Part shown: positions 51,523 through 60,388 of the stretch, piece after piece | How the letters are laid out: each line of letters opens with the position of its first letter | Numbering within the stretch: position 1 is the first letter of the stretch | NCBI RefSeq assembly: GCF_001613385.1 | Contig: NZ_BDCG01000021.1 | Location: 124,001-188,000, forward strand | From: Nocardia flavorosea NBRC 108225 | GTDB taxonomy: Bacteria > Actinomycetota > Actinomycetes > Mycobacteriales > Mycobacteriaceae | DNA: 64,000 nt | Direction of reading: 5' to 3' | Made by a program: the position numbers and the translations under genes | Notes under the pieces: generated by a model | The model's database searches: none | What the model saw: only the letters and a program-made list of their open reading frames with translations | Told to the model about the DNA's origin: nothing

Positions 51523-51547
51523 GTGATAAATTTACAACATGTCTGAG
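51514..51547. promoter_or_regulatory. 34-bp palindrome covering both divergent start codons
   Basis: CTCAGACATGT and ACATGTCTGAG are perfect inverted arms around TAAATTTA with flanking GA/CA. Both ATG codons lie inside the arms because both proteins begin Met-Ser-Glu. TAAATT on each strand is six bases before its ATG, the spacing for leaderless transcription. It is very AT-rich for this genome and is the probable ArsR operator. Confidence 0.65.
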
Positions 51548-51862
51548 GTTGATGACAAGGACCCCGATGATCTGGTGTTCAAAGCGCTGGGATCGGCGAC
51601 CCGGCGGGCCATGCTCGATGCGCTCAAAGAAGCGCCGCGCACCACGGGTGGGTTGTGTGAATTCTTTCCCGGGCTGGATCGGACGACGGTGCTGCAGCAT
51701 CTGCGGGTACTGGAGCGGGCGGGGTTGGTGACCGGCCGCAAAGTGGGCCGGGAGCGGCATCTCTCGCTCGCGCCGATGCCGATCAAACGCATCTACGACC
51801 GGTGGATCGGGGAATATGCCCGTGCCGCAGTGGAATTGCTGGATGACCTGGAGGCCGAGTAG
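51539..51862 (+). CDS. ArsR-family winged-helix repressor
   Basis: 107 residues starting MSEVDDKDPDDLVFKALG. The winged helix is visible as ATRRAMLDALKEAPRTTGGL, FPGLDRTTVLQHLRVLERAG and LVTGRKVGRERHLSLAPMPI. No metal-binding cysteine pair is present, so it belongs to the non-metal group that partners AHSA1 proteins. It probably represses itself and the divergent AHSA1 gene through the shared palindrome. Confidence 0.88.
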   Translation: MSEVDDKDPDDLVFKALGSATRRAMLDALKEAPRTTGGLCEFFPGLDRTTVLQHLRVLERAGLVTGRKVGRERHLSLAPMPIKRIYDRWIGEYARAAVELLDDLEAE

Positions 51863-51940
51863 GTGCGCCGCCTGTTTCGGCCGGGTGTGCCGGAATTCTG
51901 TGGACTGCCGGGTGCGAAGTCGACTCGGATGGTGAAGTTC

Positions 51941-52621
51941 TCAGCGGCGCCGGCTCGCGCATGGGGCCGTGCGCGCAGTCTTGGCCCGATCGACCTCGTC
52001 GTCGGTGAGGGCGCGGACCGGTAGGTCCTGGCGTTCGACGCTGTCGGCGCGAATGCCGTTCAGCGTGATGGCCATATAGCGACGCCAGATCTCGGGATTG
52101 ACCGGTTTGGCGAATTCGGCGAGCCCGTCGACCATATGGATCATCGCGAAGAGATCCGACGGCTCGATATCCGGTTGCAGCACACCCGCTGTCCGGGCGC
52201 GTTCGACGATGGCGGCGACCGCCGGTTTGATCCGGTCGCGGACGCGGTGGAAGCGTTCGGTGTCGAGATCGAGCTCGAGGATCACCTCGCTGAACCCGCG
52301 GTTGATCGCGAGGTGGCGGCAGGCGTATTCGACGAACTGGACGAGGCCGAGCCAGGGGTCGGGGTGGTGCACGCTCGCCTCGGCGGCGTCGGCGAATTCG
52401 CCGAGGTGATGTTCGAAGACCTCGGAGATGAGTTCCGTTTTGTTGGCGAACCGGCGGTAGACCGTGCCCACTCCCACGCCCGCGCGTTCGGCCACATCGT
52501 CGAGGGTGATCTCGAGTCCGCGATCGGCGAACAGTTCGCGGGCGGCCTCGACGATGCGTTGCTGATTGCGGACGGCATCGGCGCGCAGGCGCCGGGTGCG
52601 CAAGGTCGTGGCGGGTTTCAC
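51941..52621 (-). CDS. TetR-family repressor of the adjacent efflux pump
   Basis: 226 residues. The N-terminal HTH is IVEAARELFADRGLEITLDD and VAERAGVGVGTVYRRFANKTEL. The C-terminal ligand domain is helical (GLVQFVEYACRHLAINRGFS). It is divergent from an EmrB/QacA-type MFS gene, 112 bases away, with two matching palindromes in between. The arrangement is a typical drug-inducible efflux switch. Confidence 0.9.
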   Translation of the reverse strand: MKPATTLRTRRLRADAVRNQQRIVEAARELFADRGLEITLDDVAERAGVGVGTVYRRFANKTELISEVFEHHLGEFADAAEASVHHPDPWLGLVQFVEYACRHLAINRGFSEVILELDLDTERFHRVRDRIKPAVAAIVERARTAGVLQPDIEPSDLFAMIHMVDGLAEFAKPVNPEIWRRYMAITLNGIRADSVERQDLPVRALTDDEVDRAKTARTAPCASRRR

Positions 52622-52651
52622 AGCCGCAGTCTATCAACGACGGGATTAAGT

Positions 52652-52666
52652 GGAGGCGTGATCTCC
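52652..52666. promoter_or_regulatory. TetR operator copy 1
   Basis: GGAGGCGTGATCTCC resembles the perfect palindrome 41 bases downstream and lies 30 bases before the tetR-type start. Confidence 0.5.
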
Positions 52667-52692
52667 GTTTTTGTGTTAGCGTTCAGATAATC

Positions 52693-52707
52693 GGAGGTGC
52701 AACCTCC
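52693..52707. promoter_or_regulatory. TetR operator copy 2
   Basis: GGAGGTGCAACCTCC has perfect 6-bp arms around GCA and lies 26 bases before the MFS start. Confidence 0.6.
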
Positions 52708-52733
52708 ATTTAACCACTCTTTCTAGGGGCGAG

Positions 52734-54230
52734 ATGACTACCACGTTCGATCGCGGGCCATCCGCGCAGGAAAAACCGTCCGGCAGACGCGGGTCGCACG
52801 CGCTGCGATGGTGGGTTCTCGCCGTTCTCGGCGTCGCCCAGCTCATGGTCGTACTCGACGCGACCGTGGTGAACATCGCGCTGCCCGAGGCTCAGCGCGA
52901 TCTCGGATTCGACGATGCGAGCCGCCAATGGGTGATCACCGGCTACGCCCTGGCCTTCGGCAGCCTGCTGCTGCTCGGCGGCCGGCTCAGCGATCTGTTC
53001 GGGCGCCGCAACACCTTCATCGTCGGCCTGATCGGGTTCTCGGTGGCCTCTGCAGTCGGTGGTGCGGCCGCCAACTTCGAGATGCTGGTCGCGGCCCGCG
53101 TCGGCCAGGGCGTTTTCGGTGCCCTGCTCGCACCGGCGGCGCTGTCACTGCTGACCGTCACCTTCACCGAACCGTCCGAACGGGCGAAGGCCTTCGGTAT
53201 CTTCGGCGCCGTCGCCGGTACCGGCGGAGCCATCGGCCTACTGCTCGGTGGAGCGCTCACCGAATGGGCGTCGTGGCGGTGGGTGATGTTCGTGAACTTG
53301 ATCTTCGCCGCGGTCGCGCTGGTCGGTGCGGTACTGCTGCTGGCCCGGCACGCCGCCGGTGTCCGCCCCAAGCTCGATATCCCCGGCACGGTCGTCGTCA
53401 CCGCCGCCCTTTTCGCGATCGTCTACGGCTTCTCCCACGCCGAGAGCGAAGGCTGGACCGATTCGGTGACGCTCGCCTTCCTCGCCGGCGGCGCAGGCCT
53501 GCTCGCGCTGTTCGTCTGGCTCGAAACGCGGGTCGCGCATCCCCTGCTGCCACTGCGTATCGTGCTCGACCGCACCCGCGGCGGCGCATACCTCGCAGTA
53601 TTCGTCATGGGGATCGGCATGTTCGCGATCTTCCTGTTCCTGACCTACTACATGCAGCTCACACTGGGCTATTCGCCGATCATGACCGGTGTGGCATTCC
53701 TGCCGATGGTCGCCGGGATGATCGCCTCGTCCACCACCACGCCGTCGCTGCTGCTGCCGAAGATCGGGCCGAAGGTGGCGGTCAGCGGTGGGTTCGCGAT
53801 CGCCGCGTTCGGAATGGCGTGGCTGACCCAGATCGGCCTCGATACCGGGTACACCACCCATATCCTGCCCAGCCTGATCCTGCTCGGCCTCGGCCTCGGC
53901 GCCGCCATGTCGACGGCGTTCCAGAGCGCCACCGCCGGGGTCCGGCACGACGACGCCGGGGTCGCCTCGGCGATGATCAACACCAGCCAGCAGGTCGGCG
54001 GGTCGATCGGGACGGCGTTGCTGAGCACCATCGCGGCTTCGGCGGCCGGTGACTACCTCGCCGGCCGGACGCCGAGCCAGATCACCGCCGCCCAATCGGC
54101 GATCGAAAGCTACACCACCAGCTTTGCCTGGGCCGCAGGCATTTTCGTGATCGGTGCGGTAGTGCTGGCGATGTTGTTGCCGTCCACTCTGCCCGCTCCG
54201 GCCGAGGGAGAACCGGTGCTCGCGCACTGA
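52734..54230 (+). CDS. DHA2-family (EmrB/QacA) MFS drug efflux pump
   Basis: 498 residues with about fourteen membrane helices. Motifs are QLMVVLDATVVNIALP (helix 1), GGRLSDLFGRRNTF (motif A), and GVFGALLAPAALSLLTVTF with a motif-C-like GTGGAIGLLLGGALTEW. It exports lipophilic drugs or antibiotics by proton antiport. Controlled by the divergent TetR regulator through the twin palindromes. A strong hairpin follows at 54246-54278. Confidence 0.9.
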   Translation: MTTTFDRGPSAQEKPSGRRGSHALRWWVLAVLGVAQLMVVLDATVVNIALPEAQRDLGFDDASRQWVITGYALAFGSLLLLGGRLSDLFGRRNTFIVGLIGFSVASAVGGAAANFEMLVAARVGQGVFGALLAPAALSLLTVTFTEPSERAKAFGIFGAVAGTGGAIGLLLGGALTEWASWRWVMFVNLIFAAVALVGAVLLLARHAAGVRPKLDIPGTVVVTAALFAIVYGFSHAESEGWTDSVTLAFLAGGAGLLALFVWLETRVAHPLLPLRIVLDRTRGGAYLAVFVMGIGMFAIFLFLTYYMQLTLGYSPIMTGVAFLPMVAGMIASSTTTPSLLLPKIGPKVAVSGGFAIAAFGMAWLTQIGLDTGYTTHILPSLILLGLGLGAAMSTAFQSATAGVRHDDAGVASAMINTSQQVGGSIGTALLSTIAASAAGDYLAGRTPSQITAAQSAIESYTTSFAWAAGIFVIGAVVLAMLLPSTLPAPAEGEPVLAH

Positions 54231-54245
54231 CCCGGTGATGCCTAC

Positions 54246-54278
54246 GTGCCCGTCTTCGCGATATGCGAAGGCGGGCAC
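54246..54278. terminator. Hairpin terminator after the efflux gene
   Basis: GTGCCCGTCTTCGC pairs with GCGAAGGCGGGCAC, one T:G mismatch in 14, loop GATAT. It separates the efflux gene from the convergent lyase operon whose last stop is at 54339. Confidence 0.8.
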
Positions 54279-54338
54279 GGTGCTCTCGGGTAGCCGCCGT
54301 CGATAGCGGACAGAGCGGACAGAATGGGGGCACGCTGC

Positions 54339-55163
54339 TCAGCGTGCGCGAGCGAGTACGCGCCGCGCCGATCGCGCGACTGCTTCATCGATGAGATGCC
54401 CGTGCGCGTCGACCCCGACACCCGAGGTGGCGGAGGCGAGCCGGCTCAGCACCTCCTCCGCACGGCCGATCTCCTCCGCCGTCGGGGTGAATACGGCGCG
54501 CACCGATTGGAGCTGTTTCGGATGAATACATGCCCGCCCCGCGAAACCCAGGCGCCGGAGCCGGCGGGTATCGGCCTCGAACGCGGGAAGATCGGTGAAG
54601 TTCACCGATACCGCCGCGACGGGCGGTTCGATCCCGGCAGCCGCGCTCGCCGTGACCACGCGGCTGCGTGCGAACAGCAACTGTTCGGCGGAGTCGTCTA
54701 CTTCGATCCCCAGGTCCGCGGCGAGGTCGACCTCACCGATCTGCAGAAAACGCAGGCGCGGCGAGCGCGCGATATCCGGTGCCGCCATGAGCCCGGTGGC
54801 CGTTTCGACGAGTGCGGACAGCCGTGCGTCATCGGCCCCGCATTCGGTGAGAATGCGGTCCGCTACTTCGAGTTCCCGAACCGATTCCACTTTCGGTAGC
54901 CAGATGCCGGTGAGATTCGGTCCGGCTACTGCGCGAATATCGCGGGCCTGCACATCGCCCGGGTTCACCCGAACCCAGAGTTCGATTCCGTCCGGATCGC
55001 AGCGTGCGACCCATTCGGCGACCGATGTGCGGGCCTCGTCTTTCCGGGCGGCGACCACCGCGTCCTCGAGATCGAGAACGACCGCATCGGTACCCGAGCG
55101 CAGCGCTTTGCCGAATCGCTGCGGCATGTCGCCCGGTACGTACAGGTACGTGGTCGCCGTCAT
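54339..55163 (-). CDS. CitE-like HpcH/HpaI aldolase (citramalyl/methylmalyl-CoA lyase type)
   Basis: 274 residues from the ATG at 55163 (ATGA overlap with the acyl-CoA dehydrogenase). Marks are LYVPGDMPQRFGKAL, VVLDLEDAVVAARKDEAR (metal-binding Asp/Glu and Lys), VRVNPGD, WLPKVESVREL and LRFLQIGEVDLAADLG. CitE-like lyases cleave 3-hydroxy-acyl-CoAs such as citramalyl-CoA or beta-methylmalyl-CoA into two short acyl units. Last gene of the five-gene operon, which fits a final cleavage step. Confidence 0.85.
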   Translation of the reverse strand: MTATTYLYVPGDMPQRFGKALRSGTDAVVLDLEDAVVAARKDEARTSVAEWVARCDPDGIELWVRVNPGDVQARDIRAVAGPNLTGIWLPKVESVRELEVADRILTECGADDARLSALVETATGLMAAPDIARSPRLRFLQIGEVDLAADLGIEVDDSAEQLLFARSRVVTASAAAGIEPPVAAVSVNFTDLPAFEADTRRLRRLGFAGRACIHPKQLQSVRAVFTPTAEEIGRAEEVLSRLASATSGVGVDAHGHLIDEAVARSARRVLARAR

Positions 55164-56323
55164 CCGATGGTTCCCTGACCCGAAACGAGTGCCTTCGCGA
55201 TCACGGTGCGCATGATGTCGTTGGTGCCTTCGCCGATCGCCATGAGCGGCGCATCCCGGTAGAGCCGTTCCACAACGAACTCCGTGGAGTATCCGTATCC
55301 ACCGTGGATGCGCATGGATTCCAGACTTGCCGTGATCGCTGTTTCGGAGGCGAAGGTCTTGGCCATCCCGGCTTCCATATCGACCCGGTTGCCGCCGTCG
55401 GCGCGGGAGGCCGCCCAGTAGGTCATCAGCCGTGCGGCCTGCAACTGTGTCGCGATATCGGCGATCTTCAGCTGGATTGCCTGGAATTCCGCGATGGGCT
55501 GCCCGAACGCCTCGCGTTCGCGTGCGTAGACGAGGGCGGCGTCGTAGGCGGCCTGGGCGATTCCCACACTGCGACCGGCGATGTTGAGGCGGCCGATCTC
55601 CAGCCCGGACAGCGCCTGTTGCAGGCCACGGCCCTCGGTGCCCCCGAGTAGCGCGCTCGCCGGCACCCGCACATCGGTCATCACTATCTCGCACGATTCG
55701 GTGCCCTTGTATCCGAGCTTTCCGAGATCGCGCTGCACCTCGAAGCCCTCGGTCGTGGTGTCGATCAGCAGAATGCTCATCCCCTTGTGGGCAGGGGTCG
55801 TTGTGGTATCCGTTTTCACCAGAACGGGCAGGACGTTCGCGTAGCGCGCGTTGGTGATCCACGTCTTCGTCCCGTTGACCACGTAGTGGTCCCCGTCTCT
55901 GCGGGCGGTCGTGCGGATGCCCTGGAGGTCGGTACCCGCGCCCGGTTCGGTCAGGCCGACGCCGGTCCGGTAGGTTCCGGCGGCCAGTTTCGGCAGGAGT
56001 TCCTGTTTCTGTTCCGTGGTGCCGTGACGGGCGATCATCCAGCAGGACAGGTTGTGGCTACCGAGAATGCCGGCGATTCCCATCCAGCCCCGGGCCAGTT
56101 CCTCGTAGACCAGTGTGAACGACACCTTGTCCAGGTCCAGGCCGCCGTATTCCTCGGGAGTGGTGATCCCGAAGAGCCCCATTTTCTTCATATGCTCGAC
56201 GATTTCGGTCGGGTATCGGCCCGATCGCTCGTATTCGCTTGCGACGGGCACGATCTCCTTCTCGACGAAGGCCCGCAAGGTCGACCGGAAATCGCGCTGC
56301 TGTTCGTTGAAGGTGAAATCCAT
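55160..56323 (-). CDS. Acyl-CoA dehydrogenase
   Basis: 387 residues, standard length. FAD/substrate motifs are VGLTEPGAGTDLQGIRTTAR and KTWITNARYANVLPV. The C-terminal signature IHGGYGYSTEFVVERLYRDA and IGEGTNDIMRTVIAKAL carries the catalytic Glu in the GEGT position. With the neighbouring MaoC hydratase and CitE-like lyase it could oxidise a branched C5 dicarboxyl-CoA such as methylsuccinyl-CoA; simple fatty acyl-CoA cannot be excluded. Confidence 0.88.
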   Translation of the reverse strand: MDFTFNEQQRDFRSTLRAFVEKEIVPVASEYERSGRYPTEIVEHMKKMGLFGITTPEEYGGLDLDKVSFTLVYEELARGWMGIAGILGSHNLSCWMIARHGTTEQKQELLPKLAAGTYRTGVGLTEPGAGTDLQGIRTTARRDGDHYVVNGTKTWITNARYANVLPVLVKTDTTTTPAHKGMSILLIDTTTEGFEVQRDLGKLGYKGTESCEIVMTDVRVPASALLGGTEGRGLQQALSGLEIGRLNIAGRSVGIAQAAYDAALVYAREREAFGQPIAEFQAIQLKIADIATQLQAARLMTYWAASRADGGNRVDMEAGMAKTFASETAITASLESMRIHGGYGYSTEFVVERLYRDAPLMAIGEGTNDIMRTVIAKALVSGQGTIG

Positions 56324-56341
56324 GCTGTTCCTCAGCTTTCT

Positions 56342-57721
56342 TCAGTCGTGCCGATCGGTGGCGATGAGATGGGCCAGGTCGTGCACGACGGTCAGGTCGT
56401 CCTCCGCGGACAAGTTCAGGATTCGGTCGGCGAGTTCGCCGGCCCGCGGGTGCCCGGCGCAGTTGCCGGTGAACTTCGCCAGCACTTCGGCATCGGTCAT
56501 GGGAACCTGCGGTGTTCCCTTGCTACCTGGTACGTCTCCCGTCGCGGTCCGTCCATCGCGCAGCGTGACGACGGCTCGGCCGGGCGCCGCGGCGGCGGGC
56601 CCTTCGGTCGGTGCGGGGACTACCCGGACCGATTTCGCCGTCGCCGCCACCGCGGGGCGGGTGATCGACTGTGGGGTGTAGGTGTCGATGGTGATCGCCC
56701 CGTCGTGCAGCAGCGCGGCGACGCTCCACGGCAGGTCGAACTTGGCATCGTAGGTACTGCGCGGGGGCCCCGTCCCGGTGTGGTCACCGCAGACGAACGG
56801 GCTGGAATCGGGGTGGACGTGCACCTCGATATCCACGATATCGGCCGGGTCGACCGCCGTTTCGGCGACTGCGGCGGCTACGGCATCGAGGGTCACGTGC
56901 ATGAGCTGACAGCTCGGGTACGGCTTGATACCGATGCGCGTCAGTTCCCAGCGGTCCCTGAGTTCGTCGGTCAGCACCGCGAGATCGGCCGCTCGTTGCG
57001 AAAGCGTCGCGTACACACCGCGTTTACCCTCGAGCACCGAGGGTGGCCCGGAGGCCCCGGCGGCCGCCAGCCGGGCCGCCACCACCCCGGCGAAGGCCGC
57101 GGAACCGGGATGCAGGGATTTGGTATCGGCGGCGGAATCCAGGAACTCCAGCAATCCGCCGGCCGAGGAGCCGGCGATCCCCAGGGCGTCGACGAGTCGG
57201 GCGGCGGGCAGGCCCATCAACCGTCCCGCGGTCACCGCCGCGGCAAGCGGCCCCGCGACACCGGTGGCGTGCAGGCCGCGGGCGTGGAAACCGTGCGGGC
57301 TGACAGCGCCGAGCCGGCAGACGGTTTCCAGCCCGAGAGCCGCCGCCGCCAGTACTTGTTCACCCGTCGCCGACTGCTCCTGGCCCACCGCGAACGCGGC
57401 AGGTAGCACGGTCACCGTCGGGTGGACCAGGCCACCGGCATGAGTGTCGTCGAAATCGAGCGCGTGTTCGAGCATCGCGGTCGCCATGGCCGCTGCCGGT
57501 GCCGACAGCGCCTGATATCCGGTCAGCGCACGCGCCTGCGGTGGCCCACCGAGACTGTGCGCGACGGTCCACCCCGGCAGGCCGGCGGCGAGGCGGGCTG
57601 CGGCGACGGTGACGCCGGCACCGTCGAGCAGATGCCTGCCGACGGCGTGCTCCACTTCCCGCGGCAGGTCCCGCGGCTCCGTCCCGTGAATCCAGCCGGC
57701 CAGTACCGCTGCCGCGGTCAT
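56342..57721 (-). CDS. MmgE/PrpD-family protein
   Basis: 459 residues from the ATG at 57721 (ATGA overlap with the CoA-transferase gene). Family marks are HALDFDDTHAGGLVHPTVTV, ATGVAGPLAAAVTAGRLMGL, KSLHPGSAAFAGVVAA, KPYPSCQLMHVTLDA and VCGDHTGTGPPRSTYDAKF. The family includes 2-methylcitrate dehydratase PrpD and cis-aconitate decarboxylase, so it acts on tricarboxylates or related acids. Its place between CoA-transferase and dehydrogenase genes suggests isomerisation, dehydration or decarboxylation of the incoming acid. Confidence 0.87.
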   Translation of the reverse strand: MTAAAVLAGWIHGTEPRDLPREVEHAVGRHLLDGAGVTVAAARLAAGLPGWTVAHSLGGPPQARALTGYQALSAPAAAMATAMLEHALDFDDTHAGGLVHPTVTVLPAAFAVGQEQSATGEQVLAAAALGLETVCRLGAVSPHGFHARGLHATGVAGPLAAAVTAGRLMGLPAARLVDALGIAGSSAGGLLEFLDSAADTKSLHPGSAAFAGVVAARLAAAGASGPPSVLEGKRGVYATLSQRAADLAVLTDELRDRWELTRIGIKPYPSCQLMHVTLDAVAAAVAETAVDPADIVDIEVHVHPDSSPFVCGDHTGTGPPRSTYDAKFDLPWSVAALLHDGAITIDTYTPQSITRPAVAATAKSVRVVPAPTEGPAAAAPGRAVVTLRDGRTATGDVPGSKGTPQVPMTDAEVLAKFTGNCAGHPRAGELADRILNLSAEDDLTVVHDLAHLIATDRHD

Positions 57722-58932
57722 CGAGTGATGTCCGAACCGTCTGTGCCGAAGGCGCCGCCGGCGGCCAATTCCGAGATCCGTTCGTCGTTGTAACCGAGTC
57801 CGCGCAGTACGGCATCGGAATGCTCGCCCCGGGTGGGTGCCCGCCGGTAATCGGGCTGCTGGGTACCGAAACGCACCGGTGAAGCGACCTGCCGCACCGT
57901 GCCGAAGCGCGGATGTTCGGTATCGACGATCAACCCGCGGGCGAATGTGTGCTCCTCGGTGAGAGCCTGACCGATATCGTTGATCGGTCCGGTCGGCACC
58001 CCGGCCGGACGCAGCACCGACAGCCAGTGCTCGACGGTGGCCGTCGCGAAGACCTCTTCGAGAATCGGCAGCAGTTCGGCGGCGTGGCGGCCGCGGCTCT
58101 CGAAATCGGTGAAGCGGGGATCTGCCGCGAGTTCGGGCCGGTCGATCGCAACGACCAGTCGTTGCCAGAATTTTTCCTTGGCGCAGCCGACGATGAGCCA
58201 GCCGTCCGATGCTTCGAATGCTTGGAACGGTACGAGGGAAGGATGCGCGGAATTGCGGGTACGGACGGGTTCGAAGCCGCCGTTGAGATGCCAGGTCGCG
58301 GGGTAGGTGAGCAGGCCCATCGCCGTGTCGTACAGCGAAAGGTCGCAGTCGCCGCCGATACCGTCGCGCCGGGCGGCATGCAGCCCCGCCAGGATGCTGA
58401 TGGCGGCGACGAACCCACCGGAGTAATCCACCAGGGACAGGCCCGATTTGGTGGGCGGGCCGTCGGGGTCGCCGGTGACGCTCATCCATCCCGCCAGCCC
58501 TTGCAGGATGTAGTCGTATCCGGGTTCCTGCGCACGCGGACCGGTCATCCCGAACCCGGTCAGGCTGCAGCAGACGATTGCCGGATTGAGGTGTTTGAGC
58601 TGGTCGTAGGTGATGCCGATCTTCTGCGGCACATCTCCCCGCAGGTTGGAGTACACGACATCCGATTCGCGGACGAGATCTTCGAACACCTGACGGCCCG
58701 CCGTGGTCGACAGGTCCAGGGAGATACTGCGTTTGTTGCGGTTGAAGGTTTCGAAGAACAGTGAATCCTCGCCCGCGGCGAAAGGCGGGACATAGCGGCC
58801 GACATCGCCGCCGGCTCCGGGATCTTCGACCTTGAGCACATCGGCGCCGAGGTCGGCGAGATGCAGGCTCCCGAACGGGCCCGCGCCGTATTGTTCGAGC
58901 GAGAGGATCCGGACGTCCTCGAGCGGCCTCAT
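57718..58932 (-). CDS. CaiB/BaiF family III CoA-transferase
   Basis: 404 residues. It opens RPLEDVRILSLEQYGAGPFG and continues LADLGADVLKVEDPGAGGD, FETFNRNKRSISLDL and GFGMTGPRAQEPGYDYILQG, with the catalytic Asp in GYDYILQG. It attaches CoA to a carboxylate from a donor acyl-CoA. Overlaps the MaoC gene stop and the MmgE/PrpD start by four bases each, so it is firmly part of the operon and is likely the activating step. Confidence 0.88.
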   Translation of the reverse strand: MRPLEDVRILSLEQYGAGPFGSLHLADLGADVLKVEDPGAGGDVGRYVPPFAAGEDSLFFETFNRNKRSISLDLSTTAGRQVFEDLVRESDVVYSNLRGDVPQKIGITYDQLKHLNPAIVCCSLTGFGMTGPRAQEPGYDYILQGLAGWMSVTGDPDGPPTKSGLSLVDYSGGFVAAISILAGLHAARRDGIGGDCDLSLYDTAMGLLTYPATWHLNGGFEPVRTRNSAHPSLVPFQAFEASDGWLIVGCAKEKFWQRLVVAIDRPELAADPRFTDFESRGRHAAELLPILEEVFATATVEHWLSVLRPAGVPTGPINDIGQALTEEHTFARGLIVDTEHPRFGTVRQVASPVRFGTQQPDYRRAPTRGEHSDAVLRGLGYNDERISELAAGGAFGTDGSDITR

Positions 58933-59495
58933 GCGGACACTCCGTCGGTCGTAGCGGCGGACGTGGAGCCGGGTAGCTCGAGCGGGCCGCTCTTGGCCAC
59001 GGGGAAGTAGTTCTGTCCGATACCGCTTTCGCGAGTCGCGACCATGACCGAGCGCTTCCAGGAGATGACCTCGTCACCGTCCTGGTTCAATCCGCGCGTG
59101 ATCATCGAGACGATGCCGGCGTAGGGCCGGGATTCCGAGCGACGCAGACCGGTGCAGATGCTTTCGGCGTAGATGGTGTCACCGACATAGACCGGGTGGC
59201 TCATCTTGATATCGGTGAACGCGAGGTTGGAGATCGCGTTCTGGCTCATATCCAGTACCGAAATGCCCAGCACCACCGAGACGGTGAGACCCGAGTTGAC
59301 GATAACCCGGCCGTTGGTTATCGGATTCTGTTGTGCCACATGGGCGTTGAAGTGGTTCTGGTTGGTGTTCATCGACAACAGGGTCACCCAGGTGTTGTCG
59401 GCCTCGGAGATGGTCCGTCCCAGCGGGTGCTGGTACACATCGCCGACGGTGTAGTCCTCGAAGAACCTTCCCAAGATCGCGGGATGGGTCGCCAC
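58929..59495 (-). CDS. MaoC-family hydratase (mesaconyl/itaconyl-CoA hydratase-like)
   Basis: 188 residues, a single hotdog domain. Marks are FFEDYTVGDVYQHPLGRTI, SEADNTWVTLLSMNTNQNHFN with the catalytic Asp/His region, and ITNGRVIVNSGLTVSVVLG, followed by DTIYAESICTGLRRSESRP. This form resembles mesaconyl-CoA and itaconyl-CoA hydratases more than general enoyl-CoA hydratases. First gene of the operon; its promoter region carries two copies of the GntR-type operator. Confidence 0.82.
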   Translation of the reverse strand: MATHPAILGRFFEDYTVGDVYQHPLGRTISEADNTWVTLLSMNTNQNHFNAHVAQQNPITNGRVIVNSGLTVSVVLGISVLDMSQNAISNLAFTDIKMSHPVYVGDTIYAESICTGLRRSESRPYAGIVSMITRGLNQDGDEVISWKRSVMVATRESGIGQNYFPVAKSGPLELPGSTSAATTDGVSA

Positions 59496-59538
59496 GGTGC
59501 CTCCTAGGGGGCTTCGGTCGGGCAGTCGCGATGACTGT

Positions 59539-59553
59539 AAACATCTGATGTTT
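59539..59553. promoter_or_regulatory. GntR operator 1
   Basis: AAACATCTGATGTTT is a perfect 15-bp palindrome, 44 bases upstream of the MaoC-gene start. Confidence 0.7.
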
Positions 59554-59622
59554 GCGTCGTCAATAGTTCGCGCTGCGAGAAGAGTCCTGATTTTCTTTGG
59601 ATGTCTATCGCGCTCTGGTCAA

Positions 59623-59637
59623 AAACATCAGATGTAT
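59623..59637. promoter_or_regulatory. GntR operator 2
   Basis: AAACATCAGATGTAT, matching operator 1 at 13 of 15 positions, between the regulator stop and the MaoC operon; centre spacing 84 bp, eight helical turns. Confidence 0.65.
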
Positions 59638-59641
59638 GGTC

Positions 59642-60388
59642 TCATGTGGACCGAAGTCGATCCATCTGGCGGTACGAATCCCGCAGATGGTCCAGGTGCC
59701 TGCGCATGAGGTCCATGGCGGCCATCGAATCGCCGTCCCGCACCACCGCGAGAATCGCGCGATGATCGTGGTCCACGCATTCCCAGAATCCGTCCGGGGT
59801 GTGATCGCGTCCGAAGCGCCCGGACAGTACCCGGAACACCGGCGCCGTGATCAACTCCAGTAGCGGATTGCTCGCCGCGCGCAGCAGGATGAGGTGGAAT
59901 TCCTGATTCGCCGCGTATGTCTGCGGGCCCTGGGTGCCGTCCGGTTCGAACATTACGGCCTCGAGTCGTTCCAGCTGTTCGGGCGTGCGCCGGAAGGCTG
60001 CCATCCCGGCCGCGGGAACCTCCATCAGGTTGCGTACTTCCATCAGTTGATCGACGCTCACGGTCTGTGCCGCCGCCATGAGCGCCACGCCCGTCTCGAG
60101 ATGGGCGCTGATATGCCCGATGCTCGGCGCGGTGACGAAACTGCCGCCGGTCACCCCGCGGGTGGTGTGGATCAGGTTCTGTGTGGCCAGTGAACGGAGG
60201 GCCTCGCGGATGGTGCTCCGGCCGACGCCGAACTCGTCGCTGAGTTCGGGCTCCGTGGGGAGCCGGGTGCCCGGGGGGAGTTCGCCGGACAGGATTCGCG
60301 CCCTGATCGTCTCCATCAGAATTTCGTAGGCCAATGGTGGCCGGGACGCTGCTGTTTTCGCTCCGTGGTTCGTACGGTCGGCGGCCAA
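59642..60388 (-). CDS. FadR-subfamily GntR transcriptional regulator
   Basis: 248 residues from a TTG at 60388. The winged helix reads YEILMETIRARILSGELPPG, TRLPTEPELSDEFGVGRSTI and REALRSLATQNLIHTTRG. The C-terminal FCD domain shows VSVDQLMEVRNLMEVPAAGM, NQEFHLILLRAASNPLL and DHDHRAILAVVRDGD, whose Asp and three His residues usually bind a metal and a carboxylate ligand. Three matching palindromes lie around its gene, at the MaoC operon and at the transporter, defining a local regulon. Confidence 0.88.
   Translation of the reverse strand: MAADRTNHGAKTAASRPPLAYEILMETIRARILSGELPPGTRLPTEPELSDEFGVGRSTIREALRSLATQNLIHTTRGVTGGSFVTAPSIGHISAHLETGVALMAAAQTVSVDQLMEVRNLMEVPAAGMAAFRRTPEQLERLEAVMFEPDGTQGPQTYAANQEFHLILLRAASNPLLELITAPVFRVLSGRFGRDHTPDGFWECVDHDHRAILAVVRDGDSMAAMDLMRRHLDHLRDSYRQMDRLRST

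Noticed and set aside
56342..59077. A 911-codon open frame extending the MmgE/PrpD gene upstream
   Set aside because: The first 450 codons are Arg-rich and antisense-like in frame to the CoA-transferase gene; the MmgE/PrpD homology begins at the ATG overlapping that gene's stop.
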